Source: Draconibacterium orientale (GTDB taxonomy: Bacteria; Bacteroidota; Bacteroidia; Bacteroidales; Prolixibacteraceae). Taken from it: a stretch of 64,000 bases of DNA. The stretch covers positions 3,233,501 through 3,297,500 of the forward strand of contig NZ_CP007451.1 of NCBI RefSeq assembly GCF_000626635.1, given 5' to 3'. Both the position numbers and the translations under genes were made by a program. This document shows, piece by piece, positions 51,694-61,600 of this stretch (positions are counted from its first letter, which is position 1; every line of letters starts with the position of its first letter). The notes under the pieces were generated by a model. That model saw only the letters and a program-made list of their open reading frames with translations. It was not told the origin of the DNA and searched no databases.

Positions 51694-53658
51694 TTATTTT
51701 ATTTCAGCTGAAAACTTCAGGCCTTCAACTTCTTTTATGGTTCCATTATCATCCTGCACGGGCACAAAAGTGAACATACGTTTCCATGTATCTTTTTTCA
51801 CCGGAATTTTGAGCAGCACTTTGTTCCAACCTTTTTTCAGGTGAATGGAAGCCGGCTTTCTGAAAAAGTAATTTTCGTCGGTGAATGGAATTTCTTCGGT
51901 GTTGCTGGCCAGTCCCGGTTTATTCCATTTTGGCGCGGCAATCAGTTCGCCATTCAGCCAGGCTTTCGGATGGGTATTGTGCCATTCGCCATTTTGCGGA
52001 AACGGGCCTCCCCGGCGGCCTGCCGAGCGCGACCAGTCGTGAAATCCGATCCAGGCTCCAACCGTTTGCTCCTGTGGCGACCAAATTTGGGTGTACGCGT
52101 AATAGGTTCCCTCTTCCCGGGGGAAATATGACGGATAGCCAAAGTAGTGTGTCAATTGAATGGTGCCGCCAACAAAAGGCCCCTGCCAGGTGTAAGTGGC
52201 CGTATCAATTTGGTACGTTTCCTGCAAGGTATCTTCCACCGAAAACGCAGCATTAATATCGCCACCATTCGCTATCGGCCCCAGCACCTTCCACTTCGTG
52301 TTTGTTTGTTTCACATAAGGGAAAGGTTTGCCAGCGAAATATTTATCGCGGTGTTCGATCAACCGCTCTTCAAATGCACTGAATTCATTGAATAATTCAC
52401 TTCCTTTTTCCGGCAGTATAGCCAGATAGTTCTCGCCAAAATCGGTTTTCTGGCCGGTCCACGAAGTTTCGGCGTAGGTAACAATTCCCGGATACACCGG
52501 ATTTTGCACCAGAATGTCGTAAGCCTCGTTTACGTTGTTGTCGTTCCAGCAACAGAAAATGCCTCCCATTCGCAGCGAATCGCCGTGGGCAGCGCCGTTA
52601 ATGTGGTCGAAGTACAACTGAGTGATGCCCGACAGTGGATCGAGATGGTTGACATAGTTTAAGCGGCAATCGATATAACGGTGCCCCGGTTTCGGATGCC
52701 CGTTCGACGACCACAATTGCGTAATGGAAACCGAATCTCCTTCGATATGCTGCCCCGGACGCCAAACAATGAGTTCGCGGCCATGGTGTTGCGTTACCCG
52801 CTCAAGCAGCGCCGGCAAAAGCGTTGGCGCCGGTCTTTCGTAGTCGTGCCATACCTCATCGGTTCCCAAATGAATGTAAGGCATAACCTCTGCCGGAGCC
52901 AGGCTGCACAATTCGTCAACCAGGTTGATTAAAACCGGCTGTACATGCGGATCGCTCATGGTTTCAAAGCCCATTGCTTTGCGGAAAGCAGCACTGTGCC
53001 CGGGAATGTCGAACTCGGGAATGAGCGTAATTTTTCGTTCCTGACAGTAAGCCACCAGTTCTTTAAAATCTTCCTGAGTGTAGAATTTTCCTTTTTCACG
53101 TGTCATACTTTCCGCCGCGTTCAACTGCGGATAGATTTTGCTCTCCAGACGCCAACCCGGATTTTCGGTCATGTGAAAATGAAACACGTTATACTTGTAG
53201 GCTGCCAATACATCGATTTGCTCTTTCAGCATATCCAAGGGCTGGAAATTCCGGCCCACATCCTGCATAAAACCACGAATGCGAAAAGCCGGCCAGTCAA
53301 TAATGGCACAGCCTTTCAGATAACGTTTTCCATTTTTTTCGAAAACCAGCTGTTTTACAGTTTGCAGGCCGCGGTAAATTCCGGTTTCGCTTGTGGCTTC
53401 CAGAATCACCGAATCGGCTGAAACGCTTAATCGATAAGCCTCGTTATTATTCAGTTGAACTTCGGGGATTTCGGGAACAATGCGCTGCACAAAACACTGG
53501 CTGCTGTCGGCCAGGTTAAACTGTTGCGTGCGCCATTCCACTTGTTGTGGCATGGGGATTAAAGCAGGAGTAAAATCATTTTTACTCCTGCATGAAAAGA
53601 GTATTCCAACAACTAATAGAATTGTAAGGTATGGGTAATATTTTCGGTTTAAGTTCAT
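51694..53658 (-). CDS. Beta-N-acetylhexosaminidase, GH20 lipoprotein
   Basis: 654 residues. Lipoprotein signal (LLVVGILFSC), GH20b N-terminal domain, then the GH20 barrel: DVGRNFQPLDMLKEQIDVLA, FDIPGHSAAF and catalytic Asp-Glu pair in HLGTDEVWHD. Removes terminal GlcNAc/GalNAc from glycans after sialic acid is taken off. Positioned between the sialidase and the esterase. Confidence 0.93.
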   Translation of the reverse strand: MNLNRKYYPYLTILLVVGILFSCRSKNDFTPALIPMPQQVEWRTQQFNLADSSQCFVQRIVPEIPEVQLNNNEAYRLSVSADSVILEATSETGIYRGLQTVKQLVFEKNGKRYLKGCAIIDWPAFRIRGFMQDVGRNFQPLDMLKEQIDVLAAYKYNVFHFHMTENPGWRLESKIYPQLNAAESMTREKGKFYTQEDFKELVAYCQERKITLIPEFDIPGHSAAFRKAMGFETMSDPHVQPVLINLVDELCSLAPAEVMPYIHLGTDEVWHDYERPAPTLLPALLERVTQHHGRELIVWRPGQHIEGDSVSITQLWSSNGHPKPGHRYIDCRLNYVNHLDPLSGITQLYFDHINGAAHGDSLRMGGIFCCWNDNNVNEAYDILVQNPVYPGIVTYAETSWTGQKTDFGENYLAILPEKGSELFNEFSAFEERLIEHRDKYFAGKPFPYVKQTNTKWKVLGPIANGGDINAAFSVEDTLQETYQIDTATYTWQGPFVGGTIQLTHYFGYPSYFPREEGTYYAYTQIWSPQEQTVGAWIGFHDWSRSAGRRGGPFPQNGEWHNTHPKAWLNGELIAAPKWNKPGLASNTEEIPFTDENYFFRKPASIHLKKGWNKVLLKIPVKKDTWKRMFTFVPVQDDNGTIKEVEGLKFSAEIK

Positions 53659-53673
53659 TGAGGCATTAACTTT

Positions 53674-55305
53674 TTATTGTTGTAAAATATCCGCAACAGG
53701 AATGCTCTGAAAATAAAGTTCTTTTACCCCTTCATACAGAATCCCAACGGTTTCGTCATCAATCATAGTCATGCACGAATAGCCAAAGCCACCGGCTTCG
53801 TTAAGTTCTACCTGAGCGGCTTCGGGCCAGGTGATTCCTTCATCGAGGCTGGCTTTTATGGTCATGTTGGTACGATGATTTTTGTTATTTGGGTTTGAAA
53901 AGAACAGCACTCGTTTGTCTGCTCCATCGAAGGTTAAATCAGTAGCAATCAAACTGGCCATACAATTCGGTTCCTGCAGTGCCGAATTCGACGAAGGATG
54001 GATCTCCCAGGTTTTACCAAGGTCTTTTGTAATGGCAACGGCACGACCGTTTGTTTCCGATTTATCTTTTCGGTTGCGGTCGTCGCGCATGTTCAGCATC
54101 AGGCTGCCATCGCTTAATTCTACCACCTGTGCTTCGGTCGTATTTGTTTTGGCACCTGTTCCAATGGTCCATGTTTCGCCGCCGTCTTTGCTGTATATCA
54201 GTGTAGAATGTGGCGTGTAAGGGCCGCCATCAATTGCTTTTTCGTCCAGTTCGGCTTTAAACTGTGCCGGGAACACCAGGGTTCCGTCTGCCAGTGTAAT
54301 TCCTTTTCCGGGGCCTTGCAGCAGGTACTGCCACGCCGGGTCTTTAATTTGTTCGGTAATATTAATTGGCTCCGACCAGGTTAATCCGTCGTCGGTACTT
54401 TTTACCAGCATAAACTGGCCGGTTTCCTCGGGCGACATTCCGGGTTTTGAAGCCCACCAGCCCATTTGACTTTTGTCGAATCCGTTCATCCAAACTGCGG
54501 CTACCCAAATGGTGTGGTTTACAGGATCGTACAACACGCTGGGATCGCCAATGCCATTTAACTCCTGCGGCAAACCGCCCCATTCGCCCATATCCATAAT
54601 TACTTTCATGGGTTCCCAGGTTTGTCCGCCATCGGTACTTCGGCTCATACCTATATCAATGTCTTCCTGTAAATCTTTGCTGTTGTTGTAGCGGTTATCG
54701 TAAACGGCAATCAGCGTTCCTTTGTCGGTTGTAACTAATCCGGGAATGCGGTAAGTGTCGCAATTGTCCTGACCGGCAGCGCGTACCACCTTTGCGGGAC
54801 GGAAAGCAAAAGGCTGCTCAACGTCGATGGCCAGGCGTTCGTTGCCCAATGTTAAAATGGCTTTTTCAACTGAAAAATGCTGTGTTAATACGGCATCATC
54901 TTTCACCTGAAACTGAATAGCCAGGGTATGGTTTCCGGAGGTAAGTACTGCATCGCCTTCAAGTACTATTTCATTACCGGCAAGAAGAAAGTCTGTTGCA
55001 TAATTTGTAGTTATGGTGTCGTTGCTAAAAGCAGCAGTCCATTTCGCACTAAGTGATTTCAGCATTTCAGCGTTACTGCCTTCGGTAAGTACGAGGGTAA
55101 TGTTTTTAAGGTTGAAAGTAATGCCCTGCTCAATGCCGAGATTTAGTTGAAAAACTTCGGGATTTTCGCGGTCCAAAAATAGCGGAACTCTTTTTTGACT
55201 GACAGAAGCGTTGGTTGCGCCTTCTATTTCGTTCTGGATTTTTGGGGTACATCCGGAGATGTACATTCCGCATACGGCTAGTAGAATAAGCAGGTAATTT
55301 TTCAT
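53674..55305 (-). CDS. nanH: Sialidase, GH33
   Basis: 543 residues. Lipoprotein-type signal (ILLAVCGMYISGC); N-terminal carbohydrate-binding-like domain (residues about 35-165); catalytic six-bladed propeller with the FRIP motif YRIP at 185-188 and Asp boxes (STDGGQTW, STDDGLTW, SKDGGETW, TKDLGKTW, SLDEGITW). Start at 55305 (MKNYLLILLA), not 55350. Releases sialic acid from host or dietary glycans at the cell surface or periplasm. Confidence 0.96.
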   Translation of the reverse strand: MKNYLLILLAVCGMYISGCTPKIQNEIEGATNASVSQKRVPLFLDRENPEVFQLNLGIEQGITFNLKNITLVLTEGSNAEMLKSLSAKWTAAFSNDTITTNYATDFLLAGNEIVLEGDAVLTSGNHTLAIQFQVKDDAVLTQHFSVEKAILTLGNERLAIDVEQPFAFRPAKVVRAAGQDNCDTYRIPGLVTTDKGTLIAVYDNRYNNSKDLQEDIDIGMSRSTDGGQTWEPMKVIMDMGEWGGLPQELNGIGDPSVLYDPVNHTIWVAAVWMNGFDKSQMGWWASKPGMSPEETGQFMLVKSTDDGLTWSEPINITEQIKDPAWQYLLQGPGKGITLADGTLVFPAQFKAELDEKAIDGGPYTPHSTLIYSKDGGETWTIGTGAKTNTTEAQVVELSDGSLMLNMRDDRNRKDKSETNGRAVAITKDLGKTWEIHPSSNSALQEPNCMASLIATDLTFDGADKRVLFFSNPNNKNHRTNMTIKASLDEGITWPEAAQVELNEAGGFGYSCMTMIDDETVGILYEGVKELYFQSIPVADILQQ

Positions 55306-55522
55306 TTTGTTAAATTGTTTGATTTCAAAGGTAAAAGATGAAACTCGCACTAAAAAAATTATCCTCGCGGATGAAATATGTTTGATATGCTTGTTGCATC
55401 TTAATTTATTTATTGTTGAGCAATTATAAAGACTAATCGGTAATTATCGAAATCTAAGGTCAGGGGCATCATTGCCCCTGACCGGATTTCATAACTAAAC
55501 TAAATCTATGCGAAAATGCTAT
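55306..55522. other. Gap between susD and the sialidase gene
   Basis: About 217 bp including GGGGCATCATTGCCCC (about 55462-55477), a GC-rich palindrome (stem GGGGCA/TGCCCC) that could attenuate transcription after the susCD genes; T-run absent. Confidence 0.45.
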
Positions 55523-57007
55523 TTAATAACCACTTGTTTGTGTTAATTCCGAGTCGTTTGCAAGCATACTTTCTGAAATCGAATAATATATCTTATAAGC
55601 TTCAGAAGCATCAAGAGAAGCTACTTCGTTGAAAACATAAGATTCTCCGGCTCTTACAAGGTCCCACCATCTTTTACCTTCGCCAATAAACTCTTTGTAG
55701 CGTTCGTCGAGAATAGCCTGTGCATTTTGTTCCTGCGAACCATTTGTAAACTCGTGACCTGCAAAGTTATCGCCATAGGCACGGGCTCTTACGGCATTAA
55801 CTTCTGCTGATGGATCTTCACCAAGATTATTTTTGGCTTCGGCCAGCAGAAGCAATACATCGGCATATCGATATACCGGTACATTGTTGTAGCTCTCGCG
55901 TGTACCATCATCACCAATAATACCCAGGAATTTTTTCATGATTGAGCCCTGATAATTTGGATCACCGGCCTGGAAAGGCACATGTGTGTTTCCATCGTCG
56001 TAAATACGGATAAAAGTATTGCGTCGTTGATCTTGCGGATCATCTAAAAGAAGCAAGGTTTTTTCCGATGCGCCGTAACGGCTTAATCCATTCACTACAA
56101 AATCACTCATTGAATTACTGTTTTCATCAAATAAAGGAGCCAAATCTACGGCTCGGGTAGTAAAGTAATTTCCATAGAAATTTCCTGCCTGATCCTTCTG
56201 ATAATCAATGGTGAATATAAACTCAGCGTTGTTCTCATTCTCTTGTCCCCAAAGATTACTGTAGTCAACAAGGTCGAAACCATCAATTTGCTGAAGGGCT
56301 GTTTTAGCTGCAGTAAAATCGGCATTACCTCCACCAAGAACTTTACCTGACCAGATATAGGCATCGCCTTTAAGCGCTAGCGTTGCTGCTTTCGACCAGT
56401 AGGTTTGTTTACCCAGCCACAAGCTGTTATCGCTGCCAAAGTATTCCAGCGATTTTTCGATATCGCTTTTAACTTGTTGCATAACCTCTGTTTTTGGCGA
56501 GCGTGGTTTTTTCAATGCCAAAAGATCAACCTCCAAAAGTGGTTCAGTGTTAATGGGTACATCGCCCCAGGCTTTTAACATTGTATAGTAAATCTGAGCA
56601 CGTAATCCATAAACCTGACCTAACATGTGGTTTAGTTCTGCTTCATTACTAAATTCTACATTCGGAGCACTTTGAATGAAATCGTTGATGTAATGCAACA
56701 AACCATAAAAATTTGCCCAGTTGCCAAAGTAAACCAGTGTAGAACTAATGTTGTTTGCCATCAAATCAACATCACTTGGCGAGTTGGCAAAAGTATTTCC
56801 TCCCCATATATCAGAACGAACTTCGCCCATTTGCCATTGCGTATAGGTATAATTCCGGTAATTGGCGTAAATACCTACATGTGCAGCTTTTACTGCTTCT
56901 TCTGTATCCCAAAATCCATTATAAGTTAAATCACTCTCCGGTTTCATGTCCAGGTCGCAGGACATCAGGAATACAATTGATATAAATAATAGAATATATT
57001 TCTTCAT
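55523..57007 (-). CDS. SusD-like glycan-binding lipoprotein
   Basis: 494 residues. Lipobox MSC, then SusD/RagB fold with TPR-like helices (NGFWDTEEAVKAAHVGIYANYR near the N-terminus; LNHMLGQVYGLRAQIYYTMLKAWGDVP; YADVLLLLAEAKNNLGEDPSAEVNAVRARAYG in parts). Forms the lid of the SusC barrel. The context says sialic acid or sialoglycan ligand (comparable to NanU). 12 bp after susC. Confidence 0.95.
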   Translation of the reverse strand: MKKYILLFISIVFLMSCDLDMKPESDLTYNGFWDTEEAVKAAHVGIYANYRNYTYTQWQMGEVRSDIWGGNTFANSPSDVDLMANNISSTLVYFGNWANFYGLLHYINDFIQSAPNVEFSNEAELNHMLGQVYGLRAQIYYTMLKAWGDVPINTEPLLEVDLLALKKPRSPKTEVMQQVKSDIEKSLEYFGSDNSLWLGKQTYWSKAATLALKGDAYIWSGKVLGGGNADFTAAKTALQQIDGFDLVDYSNLWGQENENNAEFIFTIDYQKDQAGNFYGNYFTTRAVDLAPLFDENSNSMSDFVVNGLSRYGASEKTLLLLDDPQDQRRNTFIRIYDDGNTHVPFQAGDPNYQGSIMKKFLGIIGDDGTRESYNNVPVYRYADVLLLLAEAKNNLGEDPSAEVNAVRARAYGDNFAGHEFTNGSQEQNAQAILDERYKEFIGEGKRWWDLVRAGESYVFNEVASLDASEAYKIYYSISESMLANDSELTQTSGY

Positions 57008-57019
57008 AATTGTAATTTC

Positions 57020-60000
57020 TTAAAATGTTACATTCAAACCAAGCGTATAAGTTCGCGGAAGAGGGAATCTTCCACTATCGATACCCGATGATGATTCTTC
57101 AGGAGTACTACCTGAGAATCCGTTAAAGTAGGCTAAATTCGAGCCACTTACGTAAAGTCGGACATTTTGAAAAACATTGTTTGCAATTTTTCCGTCAAGA
57201 TCATAACTCAATGTTACTTCGCGTAATGCCAGGTAATCGCCTTTTTCCCACATGCGGGAGCTACTGCTGGTCATCGATCCCTGGTCGCCACCTGCTGCCA
57301 TGTGGTTTCTTTGGCGGTCAACCAAAGTAAAGATAGGTACATTTGATGTTGGGTTTTCCGGTGTCCACGAATCAGCAATTTCTGCCGGTCCGTTTTGGTT
57401 ACCCTGTGTTTGTGCAATACCTTTTACCCGGCGACCATTGATGATATAATGACCGATGGCAAAGTCGGATTTCATAAACAGGCTAAAATTCTTGTAATTC
57501 AGTTCGGTTGTTAAACCACCAGTAAAATCAGGAGTTCTGCGTCCGATAACAACACGATCAAGATAGTTGATTACATTATCACCATTCAAATCTTTCCAAC
57601 GTGTATCTCCCAGGAAGCGAGTGTCTTTTTGGGTGGCAAACTCAACTACTCTTCCGGCATCCGCATCAATGTCGGCCTGAGTCTGGTAAACGCCATCAAA
57701 TACATAGGCAGTAATTACGTCGTAACCAACTCTTTCACCTTCCTGCAATCCGCCAACGTATTTTGTACCACCCGTTTTAGGATCGTAAATTTCGGTACCG
57801 CCCTGACGGTTCTTTTCAACCCCATTTTCAGGAAGCGATTTTGCATAGTTTTTAACCGAATAGTAAGTTAAGCCAACATTCCATTTAAAATCGTTAGTTT
57901 TAATCACATCAGCATTAACCTGCAATTCCAACCCTTTGTTTTGAAGCGTACCGTTGTTGGTTGTAATTGATGAGAAACCTGTCCATAATGGCAAAGTAAG
58001 TCCGGCAAGTTTGTCTTTAACATCGCGAATAAAATAATCGGCAATTACAGTAACCCTGTCGTTGTAGAAACCAACATCAACACCCATGTTAAAAGTGGTT
58101 GAACGTTCCCATTTCAAATCGAGAAGTGGAAGATTTGTGTTGGCATAACCCGATTGGGTATCGTAAATGGCCGTTTTAGCATAAGTACCGAATACTCCAA
58201 AATTGCTTAATACGTCGATGTTTCCATTTACACCGTAGCTTAAACGAGGTTTAATTTTACTAACAACATCTTTAATTTTTGAGGTAGCGAAGAAGTCTTC
58301 GTTGTGAATGTTCCATCCTGCCGATACCCCGGGGAAGAAATCATATTTGTTATTTCCCAAACGTGATGTTCCATCATTTCGGAACGTAAAACCAAGTAAG
58401 TATTTGTAATCGAAATCATAATTAACCTGGCCGAAAACAGAAGCAATCTCATATCCGGTTTTGTACGAATAAGGTACACCGTTTGCTTCAGAACCAACAT
58501 TCATGGTATAAATAAGGTCGGTTGGTGAAAGGCGTGTAGCTGCACTGAATGTAAAGTATTTTTCCTTAAAGTATTCAGTACCAACCAGCGCAGTAATATT
58601 ATGCGAATTAAACGACTTCTTGTAATTTAATAAGGCAGTAACCTGGTCGCGCAGCGTGCGTGTGTGCGATGCCGATGCACTTCTTTCGGTGCGTAAACTA
58701 CCCGAATTCAGATAAGCCTTATTAAAAGATTCGTTTGAATTATTTACCGAGAAATGGCTTCCGCGAACAGTTAAACTAAAATCATTCAGAAATTTATAAT
58801 CAAATTGAACTGATCCTGTAAGTCTTTCTTCCAGGTTATTTCTGATGAACTTATCCTGGTAATACAGAGGGTTCCCAAATCCGAGATATGTTCCAGGTTG
58901 GTATTCTGTTGACAAACTTCCGTCAGGATTATTATTATATATTCTTGAAGTTGGAGCTAAACCTGCTGTACGTTGGAACAGGTTATAATCGCTGTCATAA
59001 GGAAGATCTCTTTTTGAATGAGAATAGATTAAATTTGATGAAACTTTTAGGTTATCCGTTATTTTGTATGAAGCATTAAAAGTTCCGGAAACACGTTCAA
59101 AAGAAGATCCATACACAAGACCATTATCATCCATATAACCAAGTCCCAAATAATAGGTGCCTTTATCATTACCACCATCGAATGACAAACTGTAATCCTG
59201 AGAATAACTATCCTGATAGAATAATTCATTCATCTGGTTATCCATAAAAATCAGTTGAGTTCCCGGATTAATAGGATCTTCAATGGATTGCCATCCTTCA
59301 TAATTTAATAGATACCTGTTTTCATCGGTGAGAACCATTGTGGTATAAATGGAATTAGTGGTGTTATTACCTGTAGCGGCAGCATGGCCACCGGTTAGGA
59401 ACACATCTAACCAATTGTACCCCATCACTTCCTGCGCAGCACGAACACCCAGACGATTGAACTTCACGTAATCGGCTGCATTCAAATATTCCATAGGATC
59501 TTCACGACGTTGATTTGAAGTAAATTTTGCCCTGAAGTTGATATTCGATTTTCCAACTTTACCTTTTTTAGTGGTAACCAAAATTACTCCGTTTGCAGCA
59601 CGCGCACCATAAATGGCGGTTGACGCAGCATCTTTAAGTACCTCCATCGATTCAATATCGTCGGAGTTTAATGCATAGAAAGAACCGGGAACGCCGTCAA
59701 TTAAGATAAGCGGACTTCCGGTGCCGTCGAAACTAGTACCACCACGAACAACAAGACTTGGAGTTGATCCCGGTTGCCCGGTAGTTTGCGTAACTTTAAG
59801 TCCTGCAATTGTTCCTTGTAGCGCAGTGGCTGCATTTGAGCGCGGTACACTTTCCAGCACCTTTGTGTCGAGCTTGGCAATTGATGTCGTCATCTCAGCG
59901 CGGGATTGAGTAGAGTATCCCGTTACAACAACTTCATCTAATGCTGTTGTTTCTGTTTCAAGTACAACAGTTAAGAATTGTCTGCCGGCAACCTGAACGG

Positions 60001-60292
60001 ATTGAGATGTAAACCCAATCATTGAAAACATCAATTCTGATTCGTCAGAAGGAACTTCAATGCTAAATTCTCCATCGATGTCGGTTATTGTTCCTGTTGT
60101 AGTTCCAACCAGAACAATGGAAACACCTGGCAATAATTCGCCATTGTCAGCGGTTACTTTTCCTGTAACGGTTTGAGTTTGTGCAAAACTTTGCATTTGA
60201 ATAAATGCTAAGCACAGCATTGCAAGAAAAATTCCCTTAGAATTAAAGAGCCATCTTTTCATCTTAAGCCCTCTCTTTGTCAATTTTCTCAT
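57020..60292 (-). CDS. SusC-like TonB-dependent transporter
   Basis: 1090 residues. Signal peptide, carboxypeptidase-like regulatory domain (VTGKVTADNGELLPGVSIVL), TonB box-like segment (LDEVVVTGYS), plug (SPLILIDGVPGSFYALN; IYGARAANGVILVTTKKG) and a large barrel ending in LGLNVTF. The start could also be MKRWLFNSKG (60262), after a GAGAGGG stretch. With SusD imports sialic acid or sialylated oligosaccharides (comparable to NanO). First gene of the operon. Confidence 0.96.
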   Translation of the reverse strand: MRKLTKRGLKMKRWLFNSKGIFLAMLCLAFIQMQSFAQTQTVTGKVTADNGELLPGVSIVLVGTTTGTITDIDGEFSIEVPSDESELMFSMIGFTSQSVQVAGRQFLTVVLETETTALDEVVVTGYSTQSRAEMTTSIAKLDTKVLESVPRSNAATALQGTIAGLKVTQTTGQPGSTPSLVVRGGTSFDGTGSPLILIDGVPGSFYALNSDDIESMEVLKDAASTAIYGARAANGVILVTTKKGKVGKSNINFRAKFTSNQRREDPMEYLNAADYVKFNRLGVRAAQEVMGYNWLDVFLTGGHAAATGNNTTNSIYTTMVLTDENRYLLNYEGWQSIEDPINPGTQLIFMDNQMNELFYQDSYSQDYSLSFDGGNDKGTYYLGLGYMDDNGLVYGSSFERVSGTFNASYKITDNLKVSSNLIYSHSKRDLPYDSDYNLFQRTAGLAPTSRIYNNNPDGSLSTEYQPGTYLGFGNPLYYQDKFIRNNLEERLTGSVQFDYKFLNDFSLTVRGSHFSVNNSNESFNKAYLNSGSLRTERSASASHTRTLRDQVTALLNYKKSFNSHNITALVGTEYFKEKYFTFSAATRLSPTDLIYTMNVGSEANGVPYSYKTGYEIASVFGQVNYDFDYKYLLGFTFRNDGTSRLGNNKYDFFPGVSAGWNIHNEDFFATSKIKDVVSKIKPRLSYGVNGNIDVLSNFGVFGTYAKTAIYDTQSGYANTNLPLLDLKWERSTTFNMGVDVGFYNDRVTVIADYFIRDVKDKLAGLTLPLWTGFSSITTNNGTLQNKGLELQVNADVIKTNDFKWNVGLTYYSVKNYAKSLPENGVEKNRQGGTEIYDPKTGGTKYVGGLQEGERVGYDVITAYVFDGVYQTQADIDADAGRVVEFATQKDTRFLGDTRWKDLNGDNVINYLDRVVIGRRTPDFTGGLTTELNYKNFSLFMKSDFAIGHYIINGRRVKGIAQTQGNQNGPAEIADSWTPENPTSNVPIFTLVDRQRNHMAAGGDQGSMTSSSSRMWEKGDYLALREVTLSYDLDGKIANNVFQNVRLYVSGSNLAYFNGFSGSTPEESSSGIDSGRFPLPRTYTLGLNVTF

Positions 60293-60414
60293 AAGTGATT
60301 GTTTTAAATGTTTGATTCATATTTTGTTATCATCACTTAGTCTGCCGGGGCAGAACCTTGTCCGAATAACACATTTTTAATATTTATTTTTTTCACAGAA
60401 CGATTTTAAATGCT

Positions 60415-60429
60415 TTATGTATGACATAA
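60415..60429. promoter_or_regulatory. Putative operator of the GntR regulator
   Basis: Perfect inverted repeat TTATGT-ATG-ACATAA, 15 bp, extended by matching bases outside (TGC/GCA). FadR-subfamily regulators bind short palindromes with GT and AC half-site centres. It lies just downstream of the susC -7 box, over the predicted start of transcription, ideal for repression. Confidence 0.65.
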
Positions 60430-60435
60430 TGCAGG

Positions 60436-60465
60436 CAAATATATATTTTTGTTTTAAATTTCAAA
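60436..60465 (-). promoter_or_regulatory. Promoter of the sialic acid operon
   Basis: Minus strand: TTTG (60462-60465), 18 bp, TATATTTG (60436-60443), close to the ideal 19-bp spacing. Start of transcription near 60429, giving a leader of about 137 nt before susC. Confidence 0.75.
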
Positions 60466-60517
60466 AGGTTTTACAACATTTGTATGTTTTTAATTTTTAT
60501 AGTGTTATAATTACAAT

Positions 60518-61225
60518 ATGGCAGAAAATAACTTGATAAATCAGATAAAGACAGTTGATAACAGCAGTCTGGTTGATCGTGTGGAAATGCAGTTGATGGA
60601 GATTTTTGTTAACCGGGGATTGAAAACCGGAGATATGATTCCCAAAGAAATGGAATTAGCCAATGCGATGGGGGTAAGCCGAACGGTGATACGCGAGTCG
60701 TTAACACGGCTGAAGACAATGGGCCTGGTAGATTCTATTAAACACAAAGGAACAGTGTTAACAAGCCCAAACCTTGCACAAGTTTTGCAAAAATCGATGA
60801 TTCCCAAAATTCTTGATGACGAAACGCTTAAGAATATATTTGAGATTCGATTGATTCTAGAGATAGGAATGGCGGACTCTATTTTTAGAAATATTACTGA
60901 TAAAGATATCCGGGAGCTGGAGAATATTACAAACTCTGAACCGGAATCAACACGTGAAGTGTTATTTGATATCGACCACGAAGTTAAATTTCATGGTAAG
61001 CTGTACCAAATAACAAATAATTACACCTTAATGAATTTTCAAACGATTTTGCTGCCTGCTTTTAATTATGTTTACGATAGTGGGTTGATAAACCGACCGC
61101 TAAAAAAGAAAAAACACGTTTCACATAAACAGTTGGTTGAAGTACTAAAAACCGGAAGCCCAAAAAAATTCAGAGAAGGTATGCGGAAGCATTTGGATAA
61201 TCACTTTGATAGGTTATTTGAATAA
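60518..61225 (+). CDS. GntR-family (FadR/FCD) regulator, NanR-like
   Basis: 235 residues. Winged helix (residues about 20-85: GDMIPKEMELANAMGVSRTVIRESL) and C-terminal FCD ligand domain with metal-binding residues (DIDHEVKFHGKLYQITNN ... RKHLDNHFDRL). Divergent from the sialic acid operon, with a likely operator between them. The ligand is probably a sialic acid catabolite (inference from context). Confidence 0.88.
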   Translation: MAENNLINQIKTVDNSSLVDRVEMQLMEIFVNRGLKTGDMIPKEMELANAMGVSRTVIRESLTRLKTMGLVDSIKHKGTVLTSPNLAQVLQKSMIPKILDDETLKNIFEIRLILEIGMADSIFRNITDKDIRELENITNSEPESTREVLFDIDHEVKFHGKLYQITNNYTLMNFQTILLPAFNYVYDSGLINRPLKKKKHVSHKQLVEVLKTGSPKKFREGMRKHLDNHFDRLFE

Positions 61226-61234
61226 ATAAATCTA

Positions 61235-61600
61235 TTGAATTTAGCGATTTTGAATGTATATACAAAATGCCTAATTCAATTGTTTTATTTCGAAAGGGAA
61301 ATTATGAGTTTAAATATTGCTTAAGGAAATTGCCGTATGGCCGTCGCCAATTTTTCGCGTCAATCGCATCAAATCCATTACAAGCTGAAAATCGGTTTTA
61401 TTGCCGATCGAAGATTTGATTATTTCCAACTCTAAATCAAACTCAGTATCAGAAATTTTGTTGTAAACGTTAATGTGTTTTTGCTCTAATCCGGTTTTAT
61501 AAGCTTCCAGGTCTTGTAGCCATAAATGGTTATCCATTTTCTGGGCGAGAACCTGAAAAGCGAAAGCAGTTACGATTAAAGTTACCAGTATATTTTTCAT
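61235..61600 (-). pseudogene. Truncated S41-peptidase-like N-terminal relic
   Basis: An open frame of 96 codons (61310-61600) with a signal peptide (VTAFAFQVLAQ) and a segment typical of the N-terminus of Bacteroidetes S41 peptidases (LEQKHINVYNKIS ... LMRLTRKIGDGHTAI). It stops right after DGHT. The same frame continues past the stop with FPFEIKQLN-like residues, then another stop, and the protease domain is absent. So this is a broken gene, not a complete small protein. It overlaps the acetyltransferase stop by 4 bp. Confidence 0.7.
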
